The position numbers and the translations under genes are program-made. The notes below the pieces were generated by a model. It saw only the letters and a list, made by a program, of their open reading frames with translations. It had not been told where the DNA came from and searched no databases. From positions 218,760 to 282,759 of the forward strand of contig NZ_BOPF01000013.1 in the NCBI RefSeq assembly GCF_016863615.1: a stretch of 64,000 bases of DNA, given 5' to 3'. Of the stretch, positions 6,834 to 15,042 are shown in pieces. Positions within the stretch are counted from its first letter, which is position 1. Every line of letters begins with the position of its first letter. This stretch comes from Virgisporangium aliadipatigenens. GTDB taxonomy: Bacteria; Actinomycetota; Actinomycetes; Mycobacteriales; Micromonosporaceae.

Positions 6834-8684
6834 TCACACCCCTCCTGCGGCGCGCTCGCGCAGGGCCCGCGCGTGCTGCTCCAGGGAGAACAGCTCGCCG
6901 ACCAGCGCCATGTACTCGTCCCGGTGCGCGACCGGGTTGAGCCGCTGCAGCCGGGATTTCATGTCGCGCAGCCGCTGCAGCACCACCGGCAGCTGCACCT
7001 TGGTCAGGATCAGTTCGACGTAGAACGGGTCGGCCTCGCCCCGGTCCAACCGGAACGGCTCCACGGCCAGCTCGGTGACCAGGGCCTGAGCGCCCAGGTC
7101 GGTGCACGCGTCGCGCACCTTCTCGGTCCACACCGGCCCGGCGGCGGCCGTCGAGGCGCCTCCCGCGGCGGCGATCGCCTCCCGCAGCGCCGCGTGCACC
7201 GGATCGCGGTAGGCCGTCACGTCCACCGCGTCGAACATCGGCCCGGCCAGCGCGGGCGCCTGCAGCGCGAGCTTGAGCGCCTCCCGTTCGACCGTCGCCT
7301 CGGCACCGGCCACCGACGGCCGGGACATCCGCTGGGCGGGCGCGGGAGGCTGACCCGCCCCGCGCGCGGCGGAGGCGATCTCCCGGCGGGTGATCTCCAC
7401 CTCGACACCGAGCATGCCGGAGAGCTTCGCCACGTACCGCTCCCGCAGCGACTGGTCCTTCAGGCGTCCGACCAGCGGCGCCGCGGCCCGCAACGCCGAG
7501 ATCTGCCCGGGAACGCTGTCCAGGTCGAAGCGCGCCAGCGTGGCCCGGATGGCGAAGTCGACCAGCGGCTCCCGCCCGGCGACCATGTCCTTGACGGCCA
7601 GATTCCCCCGTTCGAGCCGCAGCTCGCAGGGGTCCATCCCGTCCGGGCTGACCGCGATGTAGGTCTGCGCGACGAACCGCTGATCGTCCTCGAACGCCCG
7701 CAGCGCCGCCTTCTGCCCGGCGGCGTCGCCGTCGAAGGTGAAGATCACCTCGCCGGCCGCGTCGGAGTCGAGCATCAGCCGCCGCAGCACCCCGATGTGA
7801 TCGGCCCCGAACGCCGTCCCGCAGGTCGCGACCGCCACCGGAATGTCCGCCAGGTGGCAGGCCATCACGTCGGTGTAGCCCTCGACGATGACCGCCTTGC
7901 TCTGCTTCGCGATGTCCCGTTTGGCAAGATCGATCCCGTACAGCACGTGGGACTTCTTGTAGATCGGCGTCTCCGGCGTGTTGAGGTACTTCGGGCCGTC
8001 GTCGTCGTCGAAGAGCTTCCGCGCGCCGAAGCCGATCACGTCGCCGGAGATGTCCTTGATCGGCCACAGCAGCCGCCGCCGGAACCGGTCGATGAGGCTG
8101 CCGCTGCGCGCCTCCCGGGACAGCCCGGCGGTCACCAGCTCCTGGTTGGTGAAGCCGGCCTGCCGCAGGTGCTTGGTGAGCGGGTCCCACCCCTCCGGCG
8201 CGAACCCGCACCCGTACCGCTCCGCCGCCGCCCGGTCGAACCCGCGCTGCGCCAGGAACTCCCGCGCCGCCCGCGCTCCCGGCGAGGCCAGCTGCGCCGC
8301 GTAGAACTCGGCGGCCGCCGCGTGCGCCGCCACGAGCCGCTGCCGCTGCCCCGTCTGGCGCACCGGCGCCGGCCCGGCCTCGGTGTAGCGCAGCTGGATG
8401 CCGGCCTTGTCGGCGAGCCGTTCGACCGCCTCTACGAACGAGAGGTGATCCATCTCCATCACGAACCGGATCGAGTCGCCACCGGCACCGCAGCCGAAGC
8501 AGTAGTAGACCCCCTGCGACGGCTTGACGTGGAACGACGGCGACTTCTCGTCGTGGAACGGGCACAGCCCCTTCACGTTGCCGCCGCCGGCCGACTTGAG
8601 CGTGACGTGCTCGGAGATCACGTCAAAAACGGACACGCGCTCTCGGACGAGGGCGATGTCCTCGTCGCGGATCCGACCGGCCAT
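6834..8684 (-). CDS. dnaG: DNA primase
   Basis: A 616-residue primase that makes RNA primers at the replication fork with DnaB helicase. It shows the N-terminal CHC2 zinc finger (CPFHDEKSPSFHV ... YYCFGCG, about residues 40-65), the RNA-polymerase core with TOPRIM motifs (KAVIVEGYTDVMA near 263; TFDGDAAGQKAA near 310), and a C-terminal helicase-interaction region that is short and divergent, as in other actinobacteria. The start is the ATG giving MAGRIRDEDI, the usual actinobacterial beginning; the frame is open upstream but runs into the dgt end. dgt stops 4 bases before it. Confidence 0.96.
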   Translation of the reverse strand: MAGRIRDEDIALVRERVSVFDVISEHVTLKSAGGGNVKGLCPFHDEKSPSFHVKPSQGVYYCFGCGAGGDSIRFVMEMDHLSFVEAVERLADKAGIQLRYTEAGPAPVRQTGQRQRLVAAHAAAAEFYAAQLASPGARAAREFLAQRGFDRAAAERYGCGFAPEGWDPLTKHLRQAGFTNQELVTAGLSREARSGSLIDRFRRRLLWPIKDISGDVIGFGARKLFDDDDGPKYLNTPETPIYKKSHVLYGIDLAKRDIAKQSKAVIVEGYTDVMACHLADIPVAVATCGTAFGADHIGVLRRLMLDSDAAGEVIFTFDGDAAGQKAALRAFEDDQRFVAQTYIAVSPDGMDPCELRLERGNLAVKDMVAGREPLVDFAIRATLARFDLDSVPGQISALRAAAPLVGRLKDQSLRERYVAKLSGMLGVEVEITRREIASAARGAGQPPAPAQRMSRPSVAGAEATVEREALKLALQAPALAGPMFDAVDVTAYRDPVHAALREAIAAAGGASTAAAGPVWTEKVRDACTDLGAQALVTELAVEPFRLDRGEADPFYVELILTKVQLPVVLQRLRDMKSRLQRLNPVAHRDEYMALVGELFSLEQHARALRERAAGGV

Positions 8685-8688
8685 CCCC

Positions 8689-10002
8689 CTATCCTGCCCG
8701 GTCGGAGGGAGGGTCCTGCAAGCGGGCGTGAGCAGCAAGGCCCGCAGCTTGCGAGGACCGCCGTCGCGAACCAATGGCACGGTGCCACGCTTCGGCGCCG
8801 GGGTCGGTGAGGCTCGCCACCTGGTCGATCACCACCCGCAGCCGAGCCGCGTCGTCGGGCGCCGCCCGCCACAGCGGGGCGAAGACCGGATCCAGCTCGT
8901 CCGGCGCGCGCTCGCACAGCGCCGTGACCAGATCACGCAGGATCTCCCGCTGTCGAACGTAGGACGCCTCCGCCCCCGGCCGTCGCATCACGTAGCGCAG
9001 CGCCAGCCCCTTGAGCAGCGCCACCTGCGCCTGCACGAGCCGGGGCAGCACCAGGTCGGCCGCGTAGCGCCGGACCGGCTCCGGCCCGTGCACCCGCCGG
9101 GTGGCGCTCACCGCGGCGGCCACGAAGCGCCCGGTGAACACGCTCGTCATCCGCTTGAGCGCGGCCTGCGCCCGATGGCTGCCGTCGTAGCCGTCGAGCG
9201 GGGCGAGGGCCGGGTCGGCGACCAGGTCGGCGAGGATGCCGCACAGGTCGTCGGCGGTCTCGCCGGAGTAGCTCGCCGCCACGTCGGCGCAGAGCGCGGC
9301 CCGCTCGTCGGCGTCGTGCCGCAGCGGCCGCAGGTCGATGTAACCGCCGTGGATCCCGTCCTCGACGTCGTGCACCGAGTAGGCGACGTCGTCGGCCCAG
9401 TCCATGACCTGCGCCTCGAGGCACCGCCGGCCGTCGGCCACACCCGCGCGCAGCCACGTGAAGATCTCGGCGTCGTCGGCGTACGCCCCGAACTTCCGCT
9501 TGCCCGGCACGGCGAACCACGGGTACTTGCACACCGCGTCGAGCCCCGCCCGGGTCAGGTTGAGCCCCACGGAACGCCCGTCCGGCGCGAACACCTTCGC
9601 CTCCAGTCGGGTCAGCACGCGCAGCGTCTGCGCATTGCCCTCGAACCCGCCGCACGGCCCGGCGACCTCGTCCAGCGCGTCCTCGCCGTTGTGCCCGAAC
9701 GGCGGATGACCCAGGTCGTGGGCGAGTCCGGCGGTGTCCACCACGTCGGGGTCGCAGCCGAGCCGCTCCCCCATCTCGCGGGCGATCTGCGCGACCTCCA
9801 GCGAGTGGGTCAGCCGCGTGCGCAGGAAGTCGCCGCTGCCCGCCTCGTGCACCTGCGTCTTGGTGGCCAGCCGCCGGAACCCGGCCGAGTGCAGCACCCG
9901 ACCCCGGTCCCGCTCGAACGCACCGCGCTCGACCAGCCCGGCGTCCTTGGGCGGCTCGACGACGAACCGCGCCACGTCCGCACCGATCTCGACCTGCGTC
10001 AC
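8689..10002 (-). CDS. dgt: Deoxyguanosinetriphosphate triphosphohydrolase family protein
   Basis: A 437-residue HD-domain enzyme that hydrolyses dNTPs (classically dGTP) to the nucleoside and triphosphate. The metal-binding HD signature is complete: TRLTHSLEVAQ, then AHDLGHPPFGHNGE, then MDWADDVAYSVHDVED. Start GTG lies exactly 7 bases after TAATCT with no Shine-Dalgarno, so a leaderless message is likely. The order dgt-dnaG is typical of actinobacteria and couples nucleotide-pool control with priming. Confidence 0.93.
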   Translation of the reverse strand: MTQVEIGADVARFVVEPPKDAGLVERGAFERDRGRVLHSAGFRRLATKTQVHEAGSGDFLRTRLTHSLEVAQIAREMGERLGCDPDVVDTAGLAHDLGHPPFGHNGEDALDEVAGPCGGFEGNAQTLRVLTRLEAKVFAPDGRSVGLNLTRAGLDAVCKYPWFAVPGKRKFGAYADDAEIFTWLRAGVADGRRCLEAQVMDWADDVAYSVHDVEDGIHGGYIDLRPLRHDADERAALCADVAASYSGETADDLCGILADLVADPALAPLDGYDGSHRAQAALKRMTSVFTGRFVAAAVSATRRVHGPEPVRRYAADLVLPRLVQAQVALLKGLALRYVMRRPGAEASYVRQREILRDLVTALCERAPDELDPVFAPLWRAAPDDAARLRVVIDQVASLTDPGAEAWHRAIGSRRRSSQAAGLAAHARLQDPPSDRAG

Positions 10003-10032
10003 GCGCGCAAGATTAGCCCGGCGGTATGACAG

Positions 10033-10395
10033 TTATCCGCCGCTCGACCTCGTTCGAATGACCCGGAACTCGTTGCCCTCGGGGTCGGCCAGCAGCACCC
10101 GGTCGGGCTCCACCGGCATGGACACGTCCAGGTGCCGGGCGCCCATGTCGACAAGGCGTTCGACCTCGGCGGTCTGGTCCTCCGCGCCGAGATCCAGGTG
10201 GATCCGTCCGCCGACCGCGCGGTCCCGCGGCGCAGGGACAAAGACCATTCCGGGGAACGTCTCCGTGTCGCGGCCGATCGCCACCTGCTCCGGTGCCTCG
10301 GAGATGATCCGGTAGTCGAGCACCTCGGCCCACCATCGTGCGAGCCGGGCCGGATCGTGTGAGTCCACAACCAGGCCGAACCACCGACTTCCCAT
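10033..10395 (-). CDS. VOC (glyoxalase/bleomycin-resistance fold) family protein
   Basis: A 120-residue protein with the paired beta-alpha-beta-beta-beta modules of the VOC superfamily (FGLVVDSHDPARLARWWAEV in the first half; VLLADPEGNEFRVIRT in the second). The metal site is not clearly preserved, so enzymatic activity is uncertain; this branch is usually annotated as VOC family only. AGGAGG precedes the ATG, but that Shine-Dalgarno is the 3' arm of a perfect hairpin located between ppdK and this gene. Confidence 0.85.
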   Translation of the reverse strand: MGSRWFGLVVDSHDPARLARWWAEVLDYRIISEAPEQVAIGRDTETFPGMVFVPAPRDRAVGGRIHLDLGAEDQTAEVERLVDMGARHLDVSMPVEPDRVLLADPEGNEFRVIRTRSSGG

Positions 10396-10403
10396 GCGCG
10401 AAA

Positions 10404-10441
10404 CCTCCTGGGGCGGGGCCTTTCACCCTAACCCCAGGAGG
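10404..10441 (-). promoter_or_regulatory. Hairpin overlapping the VOC-gene Shine-Dalgarno, with internal -10-like site
   Basis: A 10-bp perfect stem (CCTCCTGGGG at 10404-10413, CCCCAGGAGG at 10432-10441) lies between the ppdK stop and the VOC start. On the minus strand its 3' arm contains the AGGAGG ribosome site of the VOC gene. The loop contains TAGGGT (minus strand, 10425-10430), which could be a -10 element. It may end ppdK transcripts, or hide the VOC ribosome site on read-through messages only. The structure is seen; the role is inferred. Confidence 0.55.
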
Positions 10442-10449
10442 CCTCACGT

Positions 10450-13143
10450 TCACCTGCTGTCGCTGCCGGACGCACTTGGCGTGGTGGTACCGACGGCCGC
10501 GCGGCCGGCCTCCAGGCGCGCCACCGGCACCCGGAACGGCGAGCACGACACGTAGTCCAGCGGCACCGACGCGAAGAAGTGCACCGACTCCGGGTCCCCG
10601 CCGTGTTCGCCGCAGACGCCGAGGTGCAGGTCGGGGCGGGCCTTACGGCCCTCCTCGGCGGCGATGCGCACCAGGCGGCCCACGCCGTCCGGGTCGATCG
10701 ACTCGAACGGCGACACCCCGAAGATGCCGTGCTCCAGGTACCGCGGGAAGAACGACCCCTCGACGTCGTCGCGCGAGAAGCCCCAGGTGAGCTGGGTCAG
10801 GTCGTTCGTGCCGAAGGAGAAGAACTCGGCGGCGGTCGCGATCTGGCCGGCGGTCATGGCGGCGCGCGGCAGTTCGATCATGGTGCCGATGGACACGTCG
10901 ACGCCGGGGTCCACCTCGGCGATCGTCTTCTCCGCGGCGGCGCGCACGATCTCCAGTTCCTGCACGGTGCCGACGAGGGGCACCATGATCTCCGGACGCG
11001 GGTCGCCACCGTCGCGCTTCAGCAGCCGGGCCGCCTCGGCGACGGCGCGCACCTGCATGTCGAACAGCCCCGGCACGACCAGCCCGAGCCGCACCCCGCG
11101 CAGGCCCAGCATCGGGTTCTGCTCGTGCATGCGATGCACCGCGGCGAGGAGTTCGCCGTCGCGGCCGGGCTCCTTGCCGGTGGCCTCGGCGACGGCGACC
11201 GAGACCGCCAGCTTCTCCAGGTCCGGCAGGAACTCGTGCAACGGCGGATCGATCAGCCGAACCGTCACCGGCAGGCCGTCCATCTCCCGCAGGATCTCCA
11301 CGAAGTCGTCGCGCTGCAACGGAAGAAGTTCCTCCAGCGCCGCCTTACGACCCGCCTCGTCCTGCGCCAGGATGAGGCGCTCGACCAGCGCACGGCGTTC
11401 CCCGAGGAACATGTGCTCGGTGCGGCACAGGCCCACCCCCTGCGCCCCGAACCGGCGCGCCCGGGCGGCGTCCGGACCGGTGTCGGCGTTGGTGCGCACA
11501 CCGAGCGCGCGCAGGCTGTCGGCGTGCGACAGGATCCGGTGCACCGCGCGCACCAGAACGCCGCTGTCCGGCCCGATCTCGCCCTCGAAGTACTGCACGA
11601 CCGGGGACGGTTCGACCGGCACGGCACCGAGGTAGATGTCGCCGGTCGCGCCGTCGATGGAGACGACGTCGCCCTCGCGCACCACCCGACCGTCCACTGT
11701 GAACTGTCCACGTCGGACATCCACCTCCAGCGCGTCCGCGCCGCAGACACAGGTCTTGCCCATCCCCCGGGCCACGACCGCCGCGTGGGACGTCTTGCCG
11801 CCGCGGCTGGTCAGCACACCGCGGGCGGCGATCATGCCGGGCAGGTCGTCCGGGTTGGTCTCGCGGCGGACCAGGATGACGTCCTCGCCCTCGCCGGCCA
11901 GTTCGACGGCGCGTTCGGCGCTGAACACGACCTTGCCGACGGCGGCGCCCGGCGACGCGGCGACCCCGCGCGCCACGGGCCGGTCCGAGCCGCCCGCCCC
12001 GAAATTGGGGAACATCAGCTGTGCCAGTTGCTTACCGGTCACCCGGCACAGCGCCTCGTCGAGATCGATCACACCCTCGTCGACGAGCTGCGTGGCGATG
12101 ACGAACGCCGCCGCCGCCGTCCGCTTGCCGACGCGCGTCTGCAGCATCCACAGCTTGCCGCGTTCGACCGTGAACTCGATGTCGCACAGGTCCTTGTAGT
12201 GATCCTCCAATGTGGACATGGCGCGCATCAGCTCGTCGTAGGAGCCCCGGTCGATGCGCTCCAGATCCTGCAGCGGGACCGTGTTGCGGATGCCGGCGAC
12301 GACGTCCTCGCCCTGGGCGTTCTGCAGGTAGTCGCCGTAGATGCCGCGCTGGCCCGTGCCGGGATCGCGGGTGAACGCCACTCCCGTGCCCGAGTCGTCG
12401 CCCAGGTTGCCGAAGACCATCGCGACGACGTTGACGGCCGTCCCCAGGTCCGCCGGAATCCGCTCCTGTCGACGGTAGAGAATGGCGCGTTCGGCGTTCC
12501 ATGAATCAAAAACGGCATGGATCGCGAGCCGCAACTGCTCCCGCGGATCCTGCGGAAAATCCTGGCCGGTGTGGTCCTTGAAGATTTTCTTGAACGTGGT
12601 GACGAGCGCCCGCAACGCCGCCGCGTCCAATGCGGTCTCCTGTGCGGCCCCGTGCTCGCGCTCCGCGTCGTCCAGCGCCCGGTCGAACGCCTCGCCCGGC
12701 ACACCGCACACCGTCTTGCCGAACATCTGAATGAGCCGACGATAGGAATCCCAGGCGAACCGCTCGTTGCCGGTCGACGCGGCGAGCCCCGCGACGCTGC
12801 TGTCGGTGAGCCCGACGTTGAGCACGGTCTCCATCATTCCCGGCATCGAGAACGCCGCCCCCGAGCGCACCGACACCAGCAGCGGATCGCCGGCGTCGCC
12901 GAGCGCGCGGCCCATCGTCCGCTCCAGCGCGGCGAGGTGCGCGTCGACCTCCTCGGCGAGCCCGTCGGGCTCGGTGCCCTCGGCGAGATACTGCCGGCAC
13001 GCCTCGGTCGTGATGGTGAAACCGGGCGGCACGGGCAGACCCAAATTGGTCATCTCGGCGAGATTGGCCCCCTTCCCGCCGAGAAGATCCTTCATGTCCC
13101 GGTTACCTTTGGCGAAGTCATAGACGTACGTAGTTTTCGTCAT
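10450..13143 (-). CDS. ppdK: Pyruvate, phosphate dikinase
   Basis: An 897-residue enzyme interconverting pyruvate + ATP + Pi and PEP + AMP + PPi, of usual bacterial length. It shows the N-terminal ATP-grasp domain (LLGGKGANLAEM near residue 20; SVRSGAAFSMPGMMETVLN near 90), the swivelling domain with the phosphorylated His (GGKTSHAAVVARGMGKTCVC, His near 450) and the C-terminal PEP/pyruvate TIM barrel with the catalytic Cys (LHLGVCGEHGGDP, near 845). The ATG is preceded by GGAGG. It is probably used for gluconeogenic or PPi-linked carbon metabolism; no PPDK regulatory protein gene is visible nearby. Confidence 0.97.
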   Translation of the reverse strand: MTKTTYVYDFAKGNRDMKDLLGGKGANLAEMTNLGLPVPPGFTITTEACRQYLAEGTEPDGLAEEVDAHLAALERTMGRALGDAGDPLLVSVRSGAAFSMPGMMETVLNVGLTDSSVAGLAASTGNERFAWDSYRRLIQMFGKTVCGVPGEAFDRALDDAEREHGAAQETALDAAALRALVTTFKKIFKDHTGQDFPQDPREQLRLAIHAVFDSWNAERAILYRRQERIPADLGTAVNVVAMVFGNLGDDSGTGVAFTRDPGTGQRGIYGDYLQNAQGEDVVAGIRNTVPLQDLERIDRGSYDELMRAMSTLEDHYKDLCDIEFTVERGKLWMLQTRVGKRTAAAAFVIATQLVDEGVIDLDEALCRVTGKQLAQLMFPNFGAGGSDRPVARGVAASPGAAVGKVVFSAERAVELAGEGEDVILVRRETNPDDLPGMIAARGVLTSRGGKTSHAAVVARGMGKTCVCGADALEVDVRRGQFTVDGRVVREGDVVSIDGATGDIYLGAVPVEPSPVVQYFEGEIGPDSGVLVRAVHRILSHADSLRALGVRTNADTGPDAARARRFGAQGVGLCRTEHMFLGERRALVERLILAQDEAGRKAALEELLPLQRDDFVEILREMDGLPVTVRLIDPPLHEFLPDLEKLAVSVAVAEATGKEPGRDGELLAAVHRMHEQNPMLGLRGVRLGLVVPGLFDMQVRAVAEAARLLKRDGGDPRPEIMVPLVGTVQELEIVRAAAEKTIAEVDPGVDVSIGTMIELPRAAMTAGQIATAAEFFSFGTNDLTQLTWGFSRDDVEGSFFPRYLEHGIFGVSPFESIDPDGVGRLVRIAAEEGRKARPDLHLGVCGEHGGDPESVHFFASVPLDYVSCSPFRVPVARLEAGRAAVGTTTPSASGSDSR

Positions 13144-13284
13144 AGCCGCCTCCAGGCAACGTGGGGAAACGTTAGGGAGTTTGTTACCCGCAGGTTCGCA
13201 CCCGTTGCCACGAAACGTGAAGCGACCAACACAAAGACGCGCACTAGCGCAATTGGAACCGCTCCCACGTACTCAAACGCGCAC

Positions 13285-14418
13285 TCAGCCGCCCGAGTCC
13301 TCGGTTTCCGCCCCCTCCGGAACGGCCAGGTCGTCCCGCCCGTCGAGCCACCCGTGCGGCAACGTCACCTTCGCCGGCTGATTCGTCCGCCCGCGCGGCA
13401 GCCCCAGCTCCGACACCGGGAACGGCGTCTCCGGCTCCAACTTCCCCAGCAGATCCTCGAGCTCGGCCAGAGACGACATCATCGACAGCGAACGCCGCAG
13501 CTCCGACCCGACCGGGAACCCCTTCAGGTACCACGCGATGAACTTCCGCAGGTCGGTCAGCGCCTCGCGCTCCGCGCCCCACCACTCGGCGAGCAGCACC
13601 GCATGCCGGTGGATCATGTGCGCGACCTCGCCGAGGGAGGGCAGCACCCGCTCCGGCCGCCCCGCGAACGCGGCCTCCAGGTCGGCGAAGAGCCACGGCC
13701 GCCCGAGGCACCCGCGCCCCACGACAACGCCGTCACAGCCGGTCTCCGCGACCATGCGCACCGCGTCGTCGGCCTCCCAGATGTCGCCGTTGCCCAGCAC
13801 CGGAACGTCCAGCGCCTCCTTCAGCCGGGCGATCGACTCCCAGTCCGCCTCGCCGCTGTAGCGCTGCGCGGCGGTGCGCGCGTGCAGCGCCACCCACTCC
13901 ACGCCCGCCTCCTGCGCGATGAGCCCCGCCTCGATGTAGGTCAGATGATCATCGTCGATGCCCTTGCGCATCTTGACGGTGACCGGCAGCCCGTCGGCGG
14001 CCGTGACGGCGGCCTGCACGATCGAGCCGAACAGGCGCCGCTTCCACGGCAGCGCCGCGCCACCGCCCCGGCGGGTCACCTTCGGGACCGGGCAGCCGAA
14101 GTTCAGATCGATGTGGTCGGCGAGGTTCTTCTCCACGACGATCCGTACGGCCCGCGCCGTGATCTCCGGGTCGACGCCGTACAACTGCACACTCCGGGGG
14201 AACTCCTCCGGCGCGAACGCGATCAGCCGCAGCGTCTTCGGGTTCTTCTCCACGAGCGCGCGGGTCGTGATCATCTCGCACACGTAGACACCGGCGCCCT
14301 GTTCGCGGCAGAGCTGCCGGTAGGCCAGGTTGGTGATGCCGGCCATGGGGGCGAGTACCACGGGGGTGGTGATGGTGTGCGGGCCGAGGCGGAGCGGAGC
14401 GGTCACGTCAACGAGCAT
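13285..14418 (-). CDS. dusB: tRNA-dihydrouridine synthase B
   Basis: An FMN-dependent enzyme of about 377 residues that reduces uridines in the tRNA D loop. It shows an N-terminal TIM barrel with the FMN-contact start (VVLAPMAGITNLAYRQLCRE), the catalytic-Cys region (IDLNFGCPVPKVTRRGGGAA), the phosphate/substrate motif (VKMRKGIDDDH and ALHARTAAQRYSG) and GNGDIW. I use the ATG giving MLVDVTAPLRLGP, preceded by a G-run; the open frame continues 17 codons upstream without support. It marks the left border between housekeeping genes and the RHS island. Confidence 0.93.
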   Translation of the reverse strand: MLVDVTAPLRLGPHTITTPVVLAPMAGITNLAYRQLCREQGAGVYVCEMITTRALVEKNPKTLRLIAFAPEEFPRSVQLYGVDPEITARAVRIVVEKNLADHIDLNFGCPVPKVTRRGGGAALPWKRRLFGSIVQAAVTAADGLPVTVKMRKGIDDDHLTYIEAGLIAQEAGVEWVALHARTAAQRYSGEADWESIARLKEALDVPVLGNGDIWEADDAVRMVAETGCDGVVVGRGCLGRPWLFADLEAAFAGRPERVLPSLGEVAHMIHRHAVLLAEWWGAEREALTDLRKFIAWYLKGFPVGSELRRSLSMMSSLAELEDLLGKLEPETPFPVSELGLPRGRTNQPAKVTLPHGWLDGRDDLAVPEGAETEDSGG

Positions 14419-14441
14419 CCCACGCCCCCCTGGACGAGTCG

Positions 14442-15026
14442 CTAGCCCTCCTGGCGCCTCCGCGGCCATTCATAGCCAACCTCCGGAGCGAGCCGCAACG
14501 CGTCGGCAGCGAGAGTGAGCCGTCCCGTTTGCGACTGCGTAAAGGCCTTCTCACCGACCCTGAAAGCCCGATCGGGAGTATTCGGATCGGCCGCGGACGA
14601 CCTCCTCATGCGATTGGTCGTCAAGGCGAAGAGGATTTTCCAGATCTCGGCAACGAAGTCCACCATTTCCGGATCGTCGAAGTAAGTCATGGACGTCGCC
14701 CAGCGTCCATGTTCCAGCACGGCGGGAGCCACCTCAACGCTCCTCTGCCACTGAACTACGTAATCACTGTCCGGCAGTTCGATCCTGCCGTCGGCCCGCG
14801 ATCGCCCCAGCAGTCTCGGTCGAGCCGAGCGGTGCCATAAGCCCACCGTCCGACCACATTCGGTGATGTCATCACTTAGCGGCGGCTTCCCGACACTCTC
14901 CCATTGGCGATCGTCGACCAGGGTCGCGTTCGGAAATTTGCGTCGAATGGAATCGAAGACCTGCACCTCGTCGGCCGGAAGAAGGAAGATTTCGACCGCC
15001 CGCGGTTTCATCGTTCGAACGGCCAT
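14442..15026 (-). CDS. Unrecognised 194-aa protein, candidate immunity protein for the RHS C-terminal domain
   Basis: A soluble protein with no signal peptide and no membrane span. Its family is not recognised. It follows the RHS gene by 16 bases on the same strand, exactly where immunity genes of polymorphic toxins sit, and GGAGGG lies 8 bases before the ATG at 15026. Base composition is unlike the neighbourhood: 104 of 180 G+C at 14521-14700 (58%), against 46 of 60 in dusB (13681-13740) and 48 of 60 in the RHS core (19201-19260). The low GC is shared with the RHS tip (107 of 180 at 15061-15240), so tip and this gene probably arrived together. Immunity function is inference from position. 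Confidence 0.7.
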   Translation of the reverse strand: MAVRTMKPRAVEIFLLPADEVQVFDSIRRKFPNATLVDDRQWESVGKPPLSDDITECGRTVGLWHRSARPRLLGRSRADGRIELPDSDYVVQWQRSVEVAPAVLEHGRWATSMTYFDDPEMVDFVAEIWKILFALTTNRMRRSSAADPNTPDRAFRVGEKAFTQSQTGRLTLAADALRLAPEVGYEWPRRRQEG

Positions 15027-15042
15027 GACGCAAACCCTCCAG

